DNA of 64,000 bases from Mayfieldus sp963781495 (GCA_963781495.1 CAWAFX010000002.1:434001-498000); one strand, 5' to 3'; shown: positions 49,628 to 58,400, numbered from the stretch's first letter. Notes: a model not told the origin generated them from the sequence alone. Numbers and translations are program-made.

Positions 49628-49852
49628 ACCACCGTCGGCGCCTGAATCCCGAGCATTTCCTCGGTCTTGCGCTCTATAGGATGGCCGCAGAGTGCCTAGC
49701 GGACCCCGACGCCACCTCGCCCACACTCGGGCGGCTGCAAACCGTTCGCGAGCCTGCGTCGTCAGTCGCTCGCGTGCCCGTGGCACGCATCGCTCCCTGC
49801 CTCCTCGGCTCGCTCGGTTTTCGCTCGCCCGAGCACGCACGAGGTAGCGCCG
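49628..49852 (+). other. 225-bp leader upstream of sdhA, no gene seen
   Basis: Between the M50 stop and the sdhA GTG. CTATAGGAT (49674 on) resembles a -10, about 170 bp before the start. The stretch holds a GTGCC-CGT-GGCAC hairpin (about 49776-49788) and GC-rich inverted bits (CTCGG...CCGAG, about 49816-49832). I cannot match it to a known riboswitch. An ATG-led frame at 49681 runs into sdhA in another frame and looks like a shadow. Confidence 0.4.
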
Positions 49853-51541
49853 GTGCCCGAGCACGACGTACTTGTGATCGGAGCCGGCCTGGCGGGGCAG
49901 CGCGCCGCCCTGGCTGCGGCAGAAGAGGGTGTTTCGGTGGGGATCATCAGCAAGGTCCACCCCGTGCGCTCGCATTCCAACGCGGCCCAGGGCGGGATCA
50001 ACGCGGCGCTGAACCCAGGCGACTCCTGGGAGTCGCACGCCTTCGACACGGTCAAGGGCTCCGACTACCTCGGCGACCAGGACGCGATCGAGATCATGAC
50101 CCGCGAGGCGCCGGAGGAGATCCTCCACCTCGAGCACCTCGGGGTCACCTTCCACCGCAACGAGGAGGGAAAGCTCGGCACCCGCGCCTTCGGCGGCGCC
50201 TCGCAGGCCCGCACCTACTACGTCGCCGACATCACCGGGCAGGCGATCATGCACGTCCTCTACGAGCAGCTGATGAAGTTCTCCGACGCGATCGCCCGCT
50301 ACGAGGAGTGGTTCTCGACCGCGCTGGCGCTCGACGACGACGGCAACTGCTGCGGCGTGGTGACCCGCAACATCGCCGACGGCACGATGGAGCTGTTCCG
50401 CGCCAAGGCGGTGATCCTCGCCACCGGCGGCAACGGCCAGGTCTTCCAGCCGACCACCAACGCGCTGATCTGCACCGGCGACGGGATCGCGATGGCCTAC
50501 CGCGTCGGGGCGAAGCTGATGGACATGGAGATGGTCCAGTACCACCCGACGACGCTGGCCGGGAAGGGCTTTCTGATCACCGAGGGCGCCCGCGGCGAGG
50601 GCGCCCAGCTTCTGAACGCCAACGGCGAGCGCTTCATGGAGAAGTACGCGCCGAACAAGATGGAGCTGGCCTCGCGCGACGTCGTCTCGCGCGCCGAGCA
50701 GACCGAGATCAACGAGGGCCGCGGCTTTCCCGACGGCACCGTCGCCCTCGACATCACCGTCGTGCCGCGCAAGCGGATCCACGAGGCGCTGCGCGAGATC
50801 GTCCTCGTCGGGCGCGATTTCGCCGGCGTCGACATCACCCGCGAGCCGATCCACATCAAGCCCGGGAACCACTACGTGATGGGCGGCATCAAGACCGATA
50901 CCGACGGCGCCACCGAGATCCCCGGCCTTTACGCCGCCGGCGAGGTCGCCTGCGTCTCGGTGCACGGCGGCAACCGGCTCGGCGCCAACTCGCTGCTCGA
51001 CACGCTGATCTTCGGACGCCGCTCGGGCAAGGACGCGGCGGCGCGGGCGAAGCGGATCGAGATCCCGCAGGTTTCAGAGGCGATCCTCGACGACGAGGGA
51101 GCCGCGATCGCCGAGATCTCCGGCCGCGAGAAGGGCTCGGGCCAGCGGATCTCGGAGATCCGCCGCGAACTGGGCAAGGTGATGGACGAGCACGTCAGCG
51201 TCTTCCGCGACGCCGACGGGATCAAGTTCGCCCTGGAGACGGTCAAGGAGCTCAAGGAGCGTCACCGCAGCGCCTACATCGACGACCGCGGCGCGATCTT
51301 CAACCAGGACATCCTCGGCGCGATCGAGCTCGGCTTCATGCTCGACAACGCCGAGTGCATCTGCGTCGGGGCCCTGCACCGCACCGAGAGCCGCGGCGCC
51401 CAGTACCGGACCGACTTCCCGGAGCGAAACGACGATGATTGGCTCAAGCACATCGACCTCTCGATGAATGGCGATGGGCCCCAGATCAGCTACTCCGACG
51501 TGACGATCACCCAATGGCAGCCTGAGGAGCGCACCTACTGA
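49853..51541 (+). CDS. sdhA: Succinate dehydrogenase/fumarate reductase flavoprotein subunit
   Basis: 562 residues. FAD-binding GAGLAGQRAALAAAEEGVSV, covalent-FAD region HSNAAQGGINAALN (the His), substrate His/Arg motifs HPTTLAGKGFLITEGARGEG, GNHYVMGGIKTD, and the C-terminal capping and helical domains LGRDFAGVDITREPIHIKPGNHY. It oxidises succinate to fumarate. The GTG start has GAGG 5-9 nt upstream. The next gene starts on the last base of the stop (ACTGATG). Compared with classic SdhA it lacks nothing visible. The operon partners are a long SdhB and an HdrB-like SdhE, a type E architecture. Confidence 0.95.
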   Translation: MPEHDVLVIGAGLAGQRAALAAAEEGVSVGIISKVHPVRSHSNAAQGGINAALNPGDSWESHAFDTVKGSDYLGDQDAIEIMTREAPEEILHLEHLGVTFHRNEEGKLGTRAFGGASQARTYYVADITGQAIMHVLYEQLMKFSDAIARYEEWFSTALALDDDGNCCGVVTRNIADGTMELFRAKAVILATGGNGQVFQPTTNALICTGDGIAMAYRVGAKLMDMEMVQYHPTTLAGKGFLITEGARGEGAQLLNANGERFMEKYAPNKMELASRDVVSRAEQTEINEGRGFPDGTVALDITVVPRKRIHEALREIVLVGRDFAGVDITREPIHIKPGNHYVMGGIKTDTDGATEIPGLYAAGEVACVSVHGGNRLGANSLLDTLIFGRRSGKDAAARAKRIEIPQVSEAILDDEGAAIAEISGREKGSGQRISEIRRELGKVMDEHVSVFRDADGIKFALETVKELKERHRSAYIDDRGAIFNQDILGAIELGFMLDNAECICVGALHRTESRGAQYRTDFPERNDDDWLKHIDLSMNGDGPQISYSDVTITQWQPEERTY

Positions 51542-52761
51542 TGGCCGAATACAAGCTGAAGATCCGCCGCTATCAGCCCGAGTCGGGCGCAGGGCCCTAC
51601 TGGGAGGAGTTCGACGTCGAGCTCGAGGAGTCGCTCTCGGTCCTCGACGGGATCCTGCAGGCCAAGGACCGCGAGGATGGCAGCCTCGCCGTGCGCTGCT
51701 CCTGCCGGGCGGCGATCTGCGGCTCCTGCGGCTGCAAGATCAACGGCCAGTCGACGCTGGCCTGCAAGACCCAGCTCGGCGAGGCCCACGCGGCCGCCAA
51801 CCGCCGCAACGGCGGCACCGTCAGCGACGAGGGAACCCCCGCGAACGGAGACGGCCCGCAACCCATAGTCGTCGAGCCGATGGGCAACATGCCGGTGGTC
51901 AAGGACCTCGTGGTCGACATGGAGTCGACCCACTGGACGAAGATCCGCCGCGTCACCCCCTGGCTGCTGCCGGCCGGCGAGCCGCCGGAGCGCGAGTACG
52001 TGGTGCCGCCGGAGTCGATGATCGACATCACCCAGTCGATGGCCTGCATCCAGTGCGGCGCCTGCGTCTCGTCCTGCCTCTCGATGGAGGCCGACCCCGA
52101 CTTCGTCGGGCCCGCCGCACTGGCCAAGGCCTACCGCTTCGTCGGCGACCCGCGCGACGCCGAGACCCGCGAACGGCTCTACGACCTCGCCCAGGACCCG
52201 CACGGGATCTACGACTGCACCCACTGCTTCAGCTGCATCGACGCCTGCCCGAAGGGCGTCGCGCCGATGGACCAGATCATGCGCCTGCGCCGCCTCGCGA
52301 CCCGTGACGAGGAGATCGACGATGTCAACAACGGCCACCGCCACGAGGCCGCGTTCACCAACATCATCGAGAAGAAGGGAACCCTCGACGAGTCGCTGCT
52401 GCTGCAGGAGTCCTACGCGCAGGGCATCAAGGGCAAGCTGAAGCCCAGCAAGGGCGCGATCACCGGGCTGCTCGGCTCGATCCCGACCGCCGTGCGCGGA
52501 ATCCGCAGCGGCAAGATGCGCTCGCTGCCGAAGCTGATCCCCGGCGTGCATTCGAAGCTTCCCGACGGCGCCCAGGACGAGGTCCAGGAGATCTTCGCCC
52601 ACGCCGAGGAGCACGGCACCGAGCTCAACCTCTACATCAAGGGCGAGGGCGGCGAGGAGGACGAGGGCCAGACGCCCTCACAGGCGCAGGCCGGCGAAGG
52701 CGAGCAGCCGACGCCCGAGGCCGATGTCGAACCCGAGCCCGACGAGGAGGGAGACGCATGA
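51541..52761 (+). CDS. sdhB: Succinate dehydrogenase iron-sulfur subunit, extended
   Basis: 406 residues versus about 240 in classic SdhB. The [2Fe-2S] domain has C55, C60, C63 and C75; the [4Fe-4S]/[3Fe-4S] domain has CIQCGACVSSC and CTHCFSCIDACPKG. After about residue 260 there is a 145-residue extension, first helical and basic (GAITGLLGSIPTAVRGIRSGK), then a Glu/Gln/Pro-rich acidic tail, without a membrane helix. The SdhB of type E complexes is often larger. It overlaps sdhE by 4 bp (ATGA) and takes electrons from SdhA. Confidence 0.93.
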   Translation: MAEYKLKIRRYQPESGAGPYWEEFDVELEESLSVLDGILQAKDREDGSLAVRCSCRAAICGSCGCKINGQSTLACKTQLGEAHAAANRRNGGTVSDEGTPANGDGPQPIVVEPMGNMPVVKDLVVDMESTHWTKIRRVTPWLLPAGEPPEREYVVPPESMIDITQSMACIQCGACVSSCLSMEADPDFVGPAALAKAYRFVGDPRDAETRERLYDLAQDPHGIYDCTHCFSCIDACPKGVAPMDQIMRLRRLATRDEEIDDVNNGHRHEAAFTNIIEKKGTLDESLLLQESYAQGIKGKLKPSKGAITGLLGSIPTAVRGIRSGKMRSLPKLIPGVHSKLPDGAQDEVQEIFAHAEEHGTELNLYIKGEGGEEDEGQTPSQAQAGEGEQPTPEADVEPEPDEEGDA

Positions 52762-53657
52762 AAGTCGCCTACTGGCCGGGCTGTGTCTCGCGCGGCTTCA
52801 CGCCCGAGCTGCACGGATCGATGGGCCTGGTGGCGGACCAGCTGGGGATCGAGCTGGTCGAGCTGGATCGCGCCAACTGCTGCGGCGCCGGGGTGATCGC
52901 CGAGCACAACCAGGAGCTCGCCGACACCCTCAACGCCCGCACCTTCGCCCTCGCCCAGCAGACCGGCCTGCAGATGATGAACATCTGCTCGACCTGCCAG
53001 GGCGCCCAGTCCGAGTGCCAGCAGCGGCTCGACGCCGACTCGGCCTACCGCTCGCACATCAACGAAGTGCTCTCCGGCAAGGGGCTGGAGTACGTCAAAG
53101 ACAAGGACGGCTGGACGAACAAGAACTTCCTCTGGCTGCTGGTCGAGGACTACGGCCTCGATGAGCTGAAGGCGAAGGTCACCCGGCCGCTGACCGGGCT
53201 GCGGGTGGGGCCGTTCTACGGCTGCTACATCGTCCGCCCCAAGCACCGGCTCGGCTACGAGGAGCATCCCGAGCGCGATCTCTACCTCGAGCAGCTGATC
53301 GAGGCCCTCGGCGGCGAGGTCGTCGACTACGACGGCGCCCGCAAATGCTGCGGCTTCCCGGTCATCACCCTGAACCGCGAGACCTCGCTGCGCCAGGCCG
53401 GAACCCACGTCGGCGACGCGCTCGACGCCGGTGCCGACTGCCTCGTCACCCCCTGCCCCCTCTGCCACCTCAACCTCGACATGCAGCAACCCGAGGCGGC
53501 CAAGGTCGTAAACCGCGACCTCGGCCTCGCGGTGCTGCACCTGCCGCAGCTGGTCGGCCTGGCTCTGGGCCTGGAGCCCAAGCAGCTCGGGATGCCGAAG
53601 CACATCGCCTCGACCGGTTGGGTCGAGGAGCGGCTGAGCCAGCTGACCGCAGCCTGA
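52758..53657 (+). CDS. sdhE: SdhE, HdrB-like CCG-domain subunit of type-E succinate dehydrogenase
   Basis: 299 residues with two CCG cysteine motifs: C9, C41-C42-G, C77-x2-C80, and C156, C197-C198-G, C233-x2-C236. These bind non-cubane [4Fe-4S] clusters in HdrB; in type E succinate:quinone reductases the SdhE subunit replaces the membrane cytochrome b anchor (here sdhC/D genes are absent). It presumably transfers electrons to quinone or to a heterodisulfide-like acceptor, attached at the membrane by an amphipathic part. There is no SdhF gene nearby. Ends the operon. Confidence 0.92.
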   Translation: MKVAYWPGCVSRGFTPELHGSMGLVADQLGIELVELDRANCCGAGVIAEHNQELADTLNARTFALAQQTGLQMMNICSTCQGAQSECQQRLDADSAYRSHINEVLSGKGLEYVKDKDGWTNKNFLWLLVEDYGLDELKAKVTRPLTGLRVGPFYGCYIVRPKHRLGYEEHPERDLYLEQLIEALGGEVVDYDGARKCCGFPVITLNRETSLRQAGTHVGDALDAGADCLVTPCPLCHLNLDMQQPEAAKVVNRDLGLAVLHLPQLVGLALGLEPKQLGMPKHIASTGWVEERLSQLTAA

Positions 53658-54040
53658 AGCGGGAGCGGGCGGGCTAGCCGCAGCAGTGCCCGGGTGAGCC
53701 CTGCGGCGCCCGGCTCCCATTGCGCCCGGGTCGCACGGCCTTGGAGGACAGGTGACTCCTTTGACCGGCGGCATTCGATGCCGCGCGGGCCAAAGTAGAG
53801 GCGGCGTCGGACGAGGCTGGCACCGGGGCACGAAAAAGCGACCGGGGGTGACGGTTGGCCTGTCGCGCGTAGCCTTCGCGCTTACAAAGCTTTCTCGTCA
53901 CCTGTCGAGATTGGTCACCGCTGGCTTCTGCGGGTTTCCTCTCTCTCCCGGTCGCGGAGGTGAACCTAGCGCCCGTCCCCGAGCCTGTCTAGGGGGCCGC
54001 CGAAGGCGTTTCCGCAACGTCCGGGGAAATGCGGCCCCCC
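53658..54040. other. 383-bp convergent intergenic region, no gene identified, several hairpins
   Basis: Lies between the sdhE stop and the phosphoesterase stop. It contains CCGCAG/CTGCGG arms near 53678-53706, a GGAG-GACAGGTGA-CTCC stem-loop (about 53742-53758), a strong GCGGCAT-TCG-ATGCCGC hairpin (53768-53784) and the large terminator-like stem at 53992-54039. An AT-richer patch (TTACAAAGCTTTC, about 53882) could be a promoter. Short ORFs in it (75 and 138 codons) are low complexity and unconvincing. No match to RNase P RNA, tmRNA, SRP RNA or a riboswitch could be made. An RNA gene remains possible. Confidence 0.4.
53992..54039. terminator. 9-bp stem next to the phosphoesterase stop
   Basis: GGGGGCCGC (53992-54000) pairs with GCGGCCCCC (54031-54039) across a 30-nt loop that contains a nested CGTT/AACG pairing. 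It begins 1 base after the stop of the phosphoesterase gene on the minus strand. Confidence 0.5.
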
Positions 54041-55441
54041 TCAGCGCCTGCGGCGGATGCGAACCCGCTTCTGGGCCGAGTCGCAGCCTGGCGCGCTGGC
54101 GTGAACGAAGCGCCGGCCCCGGTGCCCGAAGCGCTTGCGGATCCGCGCCTTGCCGAGGGCATTCGTGATCCGGTGCTTGCCGGCGAAGCCGATCCGGACC
54201 CCGACCGTGCAGCGGCTGAGCGGAGAGACGACGCGGATCCGGAACAGGGTCCGCTTTCCGGCTCGCGGGTGGCGCGGTCTGACCTTGATCTGCAGCTGCT
54301 CGCCGCACCCGGGGCGTGTGAAGACGTCGGATCCGAACGAGCTCAGGCCCGCCTGGGCGGCGTAGCCGAGATAGCCGAGACCGAAGTTGTCCTCGACCCA
54401 GCGCAGCATGCTGTAGTGGTTGTAGGGGCGGTTGGAAGCGGTCCCCGGCTGGATGCAGGGCGACAGCGCCACGGCGCCGACCCGCCCGCCGCCCGGGCCG
54501 GCGGTCAGGGCGCCGGGATTGGGCGTGTTGGGGCCCGACGGCTCGTTGCAGCAGGCGCTGGCGTCGTCGCTCTCGGACTCGTCGAAGGTGACCAGCAGCA
54601 TCCCCCGGTCCTCGTAGGCGGGCGAGTTGACGATCCGCGGCACCCACTCGCGCAGGAAGGCCTCGATCCCTGCGTAGCCGCCCGGCGACTTGCCGTCGGC
54701 ACAGGTCGCGTCGTGGCCGTCGGCGCAGAGGTCGGGGGTGATGAAGGCGTAGTTCGGCATCGTCGCGGCCTGCCTGAGATCGCCGGGGAGCTGGTTGAGA
54801 TCGACGACGTCGGCGGCGCAGGAGGGCGTGTCGATGATCGAGTGGAAGTAGACAAAGGGGACGTGGCGGGCGGCGTACTGGTCGTTGGCCTTCGCGGTCT
54901 GGGTGCCGTCCTGGCTGTTCAGGTTCGGGTGACGGCAGCTGGCTGGCTGCCCCGAGGCGACCGAGTTGGCCATGTCCTGCGCGTAGCCCTTCCAGGTCAG
55001 GCCGTCGCTGTCGAGCTGGTTGACGACGGTCTGGGTCTGAGCCGGGTAGACGCAACCCTGGCCGGTGACGATGCCGTCGGAGCCGATCGAGGTCAAAGGG
55101 CCAGGCGGGAAGTCGTTGTACGTCTGGCAATCAGACTGCGTTTGGACGTTCGGCGGCTGGCCGCTGATCATCGTGATGTAGTTGTCGAGGCTCTGGTGCC
55201 CGGTCGCGTAGTAATGGGTCAGCAGCGCACCGTCGGCGGTCAGCGTCTTGGCGAGGTAGGGCGAGCCCGGGGACGGCCCGAAGGTCGCGCTGTAGGACTC
55301 GTTCTCGAGCACGATCACGAACAGGTGGCGGACCGTCGGCACCGCCGCCGAGGCGGGCGCGGCAACGACCCCGAATCCCAACGAGGCGAGAAGCCCGACC
55401 AGCAACAGCCGCAATCCCAAACCCTGCGAGCGCCTACCCAT
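54041..55441 (-). CDS. Secreted phosphoesterase (acid phosphatase/phospholipase-C family) with basic C-terminal module
   Basis: 466 residues with a signal peptide (LGLRLLLVGLLASLGFGVVAAPASA). The phosphoesterase domain starts VRHLFVIVLENESYSATFG, with ATGHQSLDNYITMISGQ, PDLCADGHDATC, LVTFDESESDD and RPYNHYSMLRWVEDNFG, typical of PF04185 enzymes (metal-dependent, nucleophile in the LENxSY region). Residues about 385-466 are a basic Ig-like module starting KVRPRHPRAGKRTLFRIRV and ending RIRRRR; the same module recurs in the lipase at 61036. Probably surface-attached. Begins 6 nt after the asd stop codon. Confidence 0.85.
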   Translation of the reverse strand: MGRRSQGLGLRLLLVGLLASLGFGVVAAPASAAVPTVRHLFVIVLENESYSATFGPSPGSPYLAKTLTADGALLTHYYATGHQSLDNYITMISGQPPNVQTQSDCQTYNDFPPGPLTSIGSDGIVTGQGCVYPAQTQTVVNQLDSDGLTWKGYAQDMANSVASGQPASCRHPNLNSQDGTQTAKANDQYAARHVPFVYFHSIIDTPSCAADVVDLNQLPGDLRQAATMPNYAFITPDLCADGHDATCADGKSPGGYAGIEAFLREWVPRIVNSPAYEDRGMLLVTFDESESDDASACCNEPSGPNTPNPGALTAGPGGGRVGAVALSPCIQPGTASNRPYNHYSMLRWVEDNFGLGYLGYAAQAGLSSFGSDVFTRPGCGEQLQIKVRPRHPRAGKRTLFRIRVVSPLSRCTVGVRIGFAGKHRITNALGKARIRKRFGHRGRRFVHASAPGCDSAQKRVRIRRRR

Positions 55442-55447
55442 CGGCGT

Positions 55448-56479
55448 CTATCGTCGCAGGAGATCGTTGCTCGCGAGCAGCTCGGCGATCTGGACCGCGT
55501 TGGTGGCGGCGCCCTTGCGCAGGTTGTCGCCGACGATCCAGAGGTTGAGGCAGCGATCGCGATCGGGGTCGCGGCGGATTCGCCCGACCAGCACCTCGTC
55601 CTGTCCGGCAGCCGCGCTGGCGAGCGGATAGACGGCCTGCTCGGGGCTGTCGACCACGACGACCCCGGGTGCCGAGCTGAGCAGCTCGCGGCAGGCATCG
55701 GGCGAGAGGTCCTCGGCGGTCTCGACGTTGACCGACTCCGAGTGCCCAGTGACCACCGGAACCCGTACACAGGTCGCCGAGATCGCCAGCTCCTCACCGG
55801 CGCCGAGGATCTTGCGCGTCTCGGCCATCATCTTGCGCTCTTCGGTCGTGTAGTCGTCGCCTTCGCTGAAGGTCTCGACCTGGGGCAGGACGTTGAAGGC
55901 GATCCGGTGCGGATAGACGCTCGGCTCGGGCTCCTCCCCCGCCAGCACCGCCCGGGACTGCGCCAGCAGCTCGTCGACCGCGCTCTGCCCGGTGCCGGAG
56001 ACCGACTGGTAGGTCGAGACGACGATCCTCTCGATGCCGACCGCGCGGTGGATCGGGGCCAGGGCGACAACCATCTGCATCGTCGAGCAGTTGGGGTTGG
56101 CGACGATCCCGTGGTGCGAGGCGGCGGCATCGGGGTTGACCTCGGCGACGACCAGCGGCACGTCGTCGTGCATGCGCCAGTAGCTGGTGTTGTCGATCAC
56201 CACCGCGCCGGCGGCGACGAGCTTCGGCGCCCACTCGGCGCTGATCGCCCCGCCGGCCGAGCTGAGCACGACGTCGAGCCCTTCGATCGAGTCGTCGGCC
56301 AGGCGCCGGCACTCGAGCACGGTGCCGTTGTAGGGAAGCTGCTTGCCGGCCGAGCGCTCCGAGGCGTAGGGGACGATCTCGCGAGCCGGGAAGCTGCGCT
56401 CTGCGAGGACCTCGAGGATCGTCGAGCCGACCGCGCCGGTGGCGCCGACGACGCCGACCCGGTAGCCGTCAGGCTGCAT
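55448..56479 (-). CDS. asd: Aspartate-semialdehyde dehydrogenase
   Basis: 343 residues, NADPH-dependent enzyme forming aspartate semialdehyde for Lys, Met, Thr and diaminopimelate. GATGAVGSTILEVL (8-27) is the NADP site, C131 in ANPNCSTMQ the catalytic cysteine, and HSESVNVET with its histidine part of the dimer/active-site region; RIAFNVLPQVETFSEGDDYT also fits. The ATG at 56479 lies inside the 3' end of lysC (11-bp overlap), so it is translationally coupled, the classical lysC-asd pair. 165 shadow residues of other frames overlap and were rejected. Confidence 0.96.
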   Translation of the reverse strand: MQPDGYRVGVVGATGAVGSTILEVLAERSFPAREIVPYASERSAGKQLPYNGTVLECRRLADDSIEGLDVVLSSAGGAISAEWAPKLVAAGAVVIDNTSYWRMHDDVPLVVAEVNPDAAASHHGIVANPNCSTMQMVVALAPIHRAVGIERIVVSTYQSVSGTGQSAVDELLAQSRAVLAGEEPEPSVYPHRIAFNVLPQVETFSEGDDYTTEERKMMAETRKILGAGEELAISATCVRVPVVTGHSESVNVETAEDLSPDACRELLSSAPGVVVVDSPEQAVYPLASAAAGQDEVLVGRIRRDPDRDRCLNLWIVGDNLRKGAATNAVQIAELLASNDLLRR

Positions 56480-57779
56480 CCTGCTCGCCCTCCCCGGGCT
56501 CGACCCGGGGCCGGTGCTCGCTGCCCATCGGGTCCTCACGCCGGACCGCGTCGGAGCCGAGCTCGAACGTCTCGTGCAGGGCCTTGACCGCGTTGCCGAC
56601 CTGGTCGGCATCGATCACGCAGGAGATCTTGATCGGCGAGGTGGAGATCATCTCGATGTTGATCCCCTCGCCGCCGAGGATCTGAAAGACCTTCGCGGCG
56701 ACGCCGGGATGGCTGCGCATGCCGGCGCCGACGATCGAGACCTTGCCGATCCGCTCGTTGGTCTCGATCCCGCTGCTGACGCCGTCGAGGCCGGCAATCA
56801 CGTCGCGCGCGGTCGCCAGGTCGTCGCGCTCGACCGTGAACGAGAGGTCGGCGAGGTCGTCGGCGGAGACCGGCTCGTTCTGGATGATCATGTCGACGTT
56901 GACGTCGCCCTCGGCGAGGGCGCCGAAGATCCGCCCCGCGACCCCTGGCTCGTCGCGCACGCCGGTCAGGGTGACTCGCGCCTCCCCGTCGGAGTGGGTT
57001 ACGGCTGTGACCATCGGGCGTTCCATCGTCTCGTCCTCGGGCAGGACGAGGGTACCGGGGCCGTCCTCGAACGAACTGCGGCAGTGGATGCGCACACCGT
57101 GGTTGCGCGCGTACTCGACCGACCGCAGCTGCAGCACCTTCGCGCCCGAGGCCGACATCTCCAGCATCTCCTCGTAGGAGACCATCGGCAGCTTGCGGGC
57201 GTCGGGGGCGATCCGCGGATCGGCGCTGAAGACGCCGGCGACGTCGGTGTAGATCTCGCAGACGCCGGCACCGAGCGCGGCGGCGAGTGCGACCGCGGTC
57301 GTGTCGGAGCCGCCCCGCCCCAGCGTCGTCACGTCGTGGCTCTCGGTCGAGACGCCCTGAAAACCCGCGACCAGGACGATCCGGTCCTCCCCCAGCGCCT
57401 CGCGGATGCGGTCGGCGCGGATGTCGATGATCCGCGCCTTGGTGTGCGAGGAGTCGGTGACGATCCCGGCCTGCGAGCCGGTCAGTGAGATCGCCTCGTG
57501 GCCCATGTCGTGGATCGCCATTGCGCACAGCGCGCAGGAGATCCGCTCACCGGTCGAGAGCAGCATGTCGAGCTCGCGCGGCTTCGGCCGCGGCGAGATC
57601 TCGAACGCCATCTGGGTCAGCTCGTCGGTGGTCTTGCCGCGGGCCGAGAGCACCGCCACCACCCTGCTGCCCGCCTCACGCGCGGCGACGATCCGCCCCG
57701 CGGCGCGGACGATCTGCTCCGAGCCGGCGACGGAGGTGCCGCCGAACTTCATCACCACGATCTCGCTGCTCGCATCCAT
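56469..57779 (-). CDS. lysC: Aspartate kinase with two ACT domains
   Basis: 436 residues from the ATG at 57779 (TATCCT 8 nt upstream). Catalytic domain: VMKFGGTSVAG with the ATP/substrate lysine, STGERISCAL (substrate Ser), GFQGVSTESHDVTTLGRGGSDTTAVALAAALGA and EIYTDVAGVFSADPRI. The C-terminal regulatory part has two ACT domains (VTLTGVRDEPGVAGRIFGALAEGDVNVDMIIQN and KVSIVGAGMRSHPGVAAKVFQILGGEGINIEMIS). Feedback by lysine and threonine is typical of the class. First enzyme of the aspartate family pathway; operon with asd. Confidence 0.96.
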   Translation of the reverse strand: MDASSEIVVMKFGGTSVAGSEQIVRAAGRIVAAREAGSRVVAVLSARGKTTDELTQMAFEISPRPKPRELDMLLSTGERISCALCAMAIHDMGHEAISLTGSQAGIVTDSSHTKARIIDIRADRIREALGEDRIVLVAGFQGVSTESHDVTTLGRGGSDTTAVALAAALGAGVCEIYTDVAGVFSADPRIAPDARKLPMVSYEEMLEMSASGAKVLQLRSVEYARNHGVRIHCRSSFEDGPGTLVLPEDETMERPMVTAVTHSDGEARVTLTGVRDEPGVAGRIFGALAEGDVNVDMIIQNEPVSADDLADLSFTVERDDLATARDVIAGLDGVSSGIETNERIGKVSIVGAGMRSHPGVAAKVFQILGGEGINIEMISTSPIKISCVIDADQVGNAVKALHETFELGSDAVRREDPMGSEHRPRVEPGEGEQDAA

Positions 57780-57833
57780 GACGGCTGAGGATAAGGACCG
57801 CACGGGGCGTGAGGCAGATCACACACGCTGATA

Positions 57834-57846
57834 TATCGCGCCGATA
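57834..57846. promoter_or_regulatory. PadR operator candidate TATCG-N3-CGATA
   Basis: Perfect 5-bp inverted repeat centred on CGC, flanked by ATAT on both sides (TGATATATCG ... CGATACATAT), just before the PadR start at 57852. It is AT-rich against its surroundings. PadR proteins often bind such AT-rich dyads next to their own gene. Confidence 0.45.
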
Positions 57847-57851
57847 CATAT

Positions 57852-58400
57852 ATGGAGATGGAACTGAGCCCCACCGCCTACGTGATCCTCGGCCTGCTGC
57901 ACACCGAGCCGCGATCGGGCTATGAGATCAAGTCGATCGTCGACAACTCGACCCGCTTCTTCTGGGCCGCGAGCTACGGGCAGATCTACCCCGAGCTGCG
58001 GCGGCTGGCGGATCAAGGCCTGGTCGAGGGCTCAGACGCCTCGCGTGACGGCCGCAAGCGGACCGTCTACCGGCTCACCGCCGCCGGCCGCAAGGAGCTG
58101 CGGGCCTGGCTGCGGCGGCCGCCGACGACCTTCGAAACCCGCGACGAGGGCCTGCTGAAGCTCTTCTTCGCCGGCGCCCTGCCGCCCGAGGATGCGGTGC
58201 AGACGCTGCGCGCGATGCGCGAGCGCTCGCAGGAGACGGTCGCGCATCTGCGCGAGGTCGAGCCGATGGCGGTGGCCGCGGGCGGCTATCCGCTGATGGT
58301 GCTGCGGGGCGGGATCGAGCTCAACGAGTGGTATTCGGACTGGTGCGAGCGGATGCAGGGGCAGCTGCTCGCCGAGACAGAGGAGAAGGAGGCAAGCTGA
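57852..58400 (+). CDS. PadR-family transcriptional regulator
   Basis: 182 residues from the ATG at 57852 (or 180 from 57858). PadR winged helix: SPTAYVILGLLHTEPRSGYEIKSIV, FFWAASYGQIYPELRRLADQGLVEG, and wing DGRKRTVYRLTAAGRKELRAWL. The C-terminal helical part (TLRAMRERSQETVAHLREVEPMAV) is a dimerisation domain of Vir-type PadR. No Shine-Dalgarno sequence. Probably represses its own operon, which contains an RND/MMPL exporter sharing a TGATG overlap. Inducer may be the exporter substrate (a hydrophobic compound). Confidence 0.9.
   Translation: MEMELSPTAYVILGLLHTEPRSGYEIKSIVDNSTRFFWAASYGQIYPELRRLADQGLVEGSDASRDGRKRTVYRLTAAGRKELRAWLRRPPTTFETRDEGLLKLFFAGALPPEDAVQTLRAMRERSQETVAHLREVEPMAVAAGGYPLMVLRGGIELNEWYSDWCERMQGQLLAETEEKEAS

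Noticed and set aside
49628..49852. Known metabolite riboswitch in the sdhA leader
   Set aside because: I could not match conserved elements of cobalamin, glycine or c-di-AMP riboswitches; only ordinary hairpins are visible.
48511..51438. A 975-codon plus-strand frame over the M50 peptidase and sdhA
   Set aside because: Shadow of two strongly supported genes; residue content is Arg/Ala/Gly/Pro and no motif is visible.
53658..54040. RNase P RNA, tmRNA or SRP RNA
   Set aside because: The hallmark conserved stretches of these RNAs (for example GAGGAAAGTCCGGGCT of RNase P) are not found on either strand.
54029..56587. An 852-codon plus-strand frame opposite the phosphoesterase and asd genes
   Set aside because: Antisense shadow of genes with clear catalytic motifs; no signal, domain or start support.
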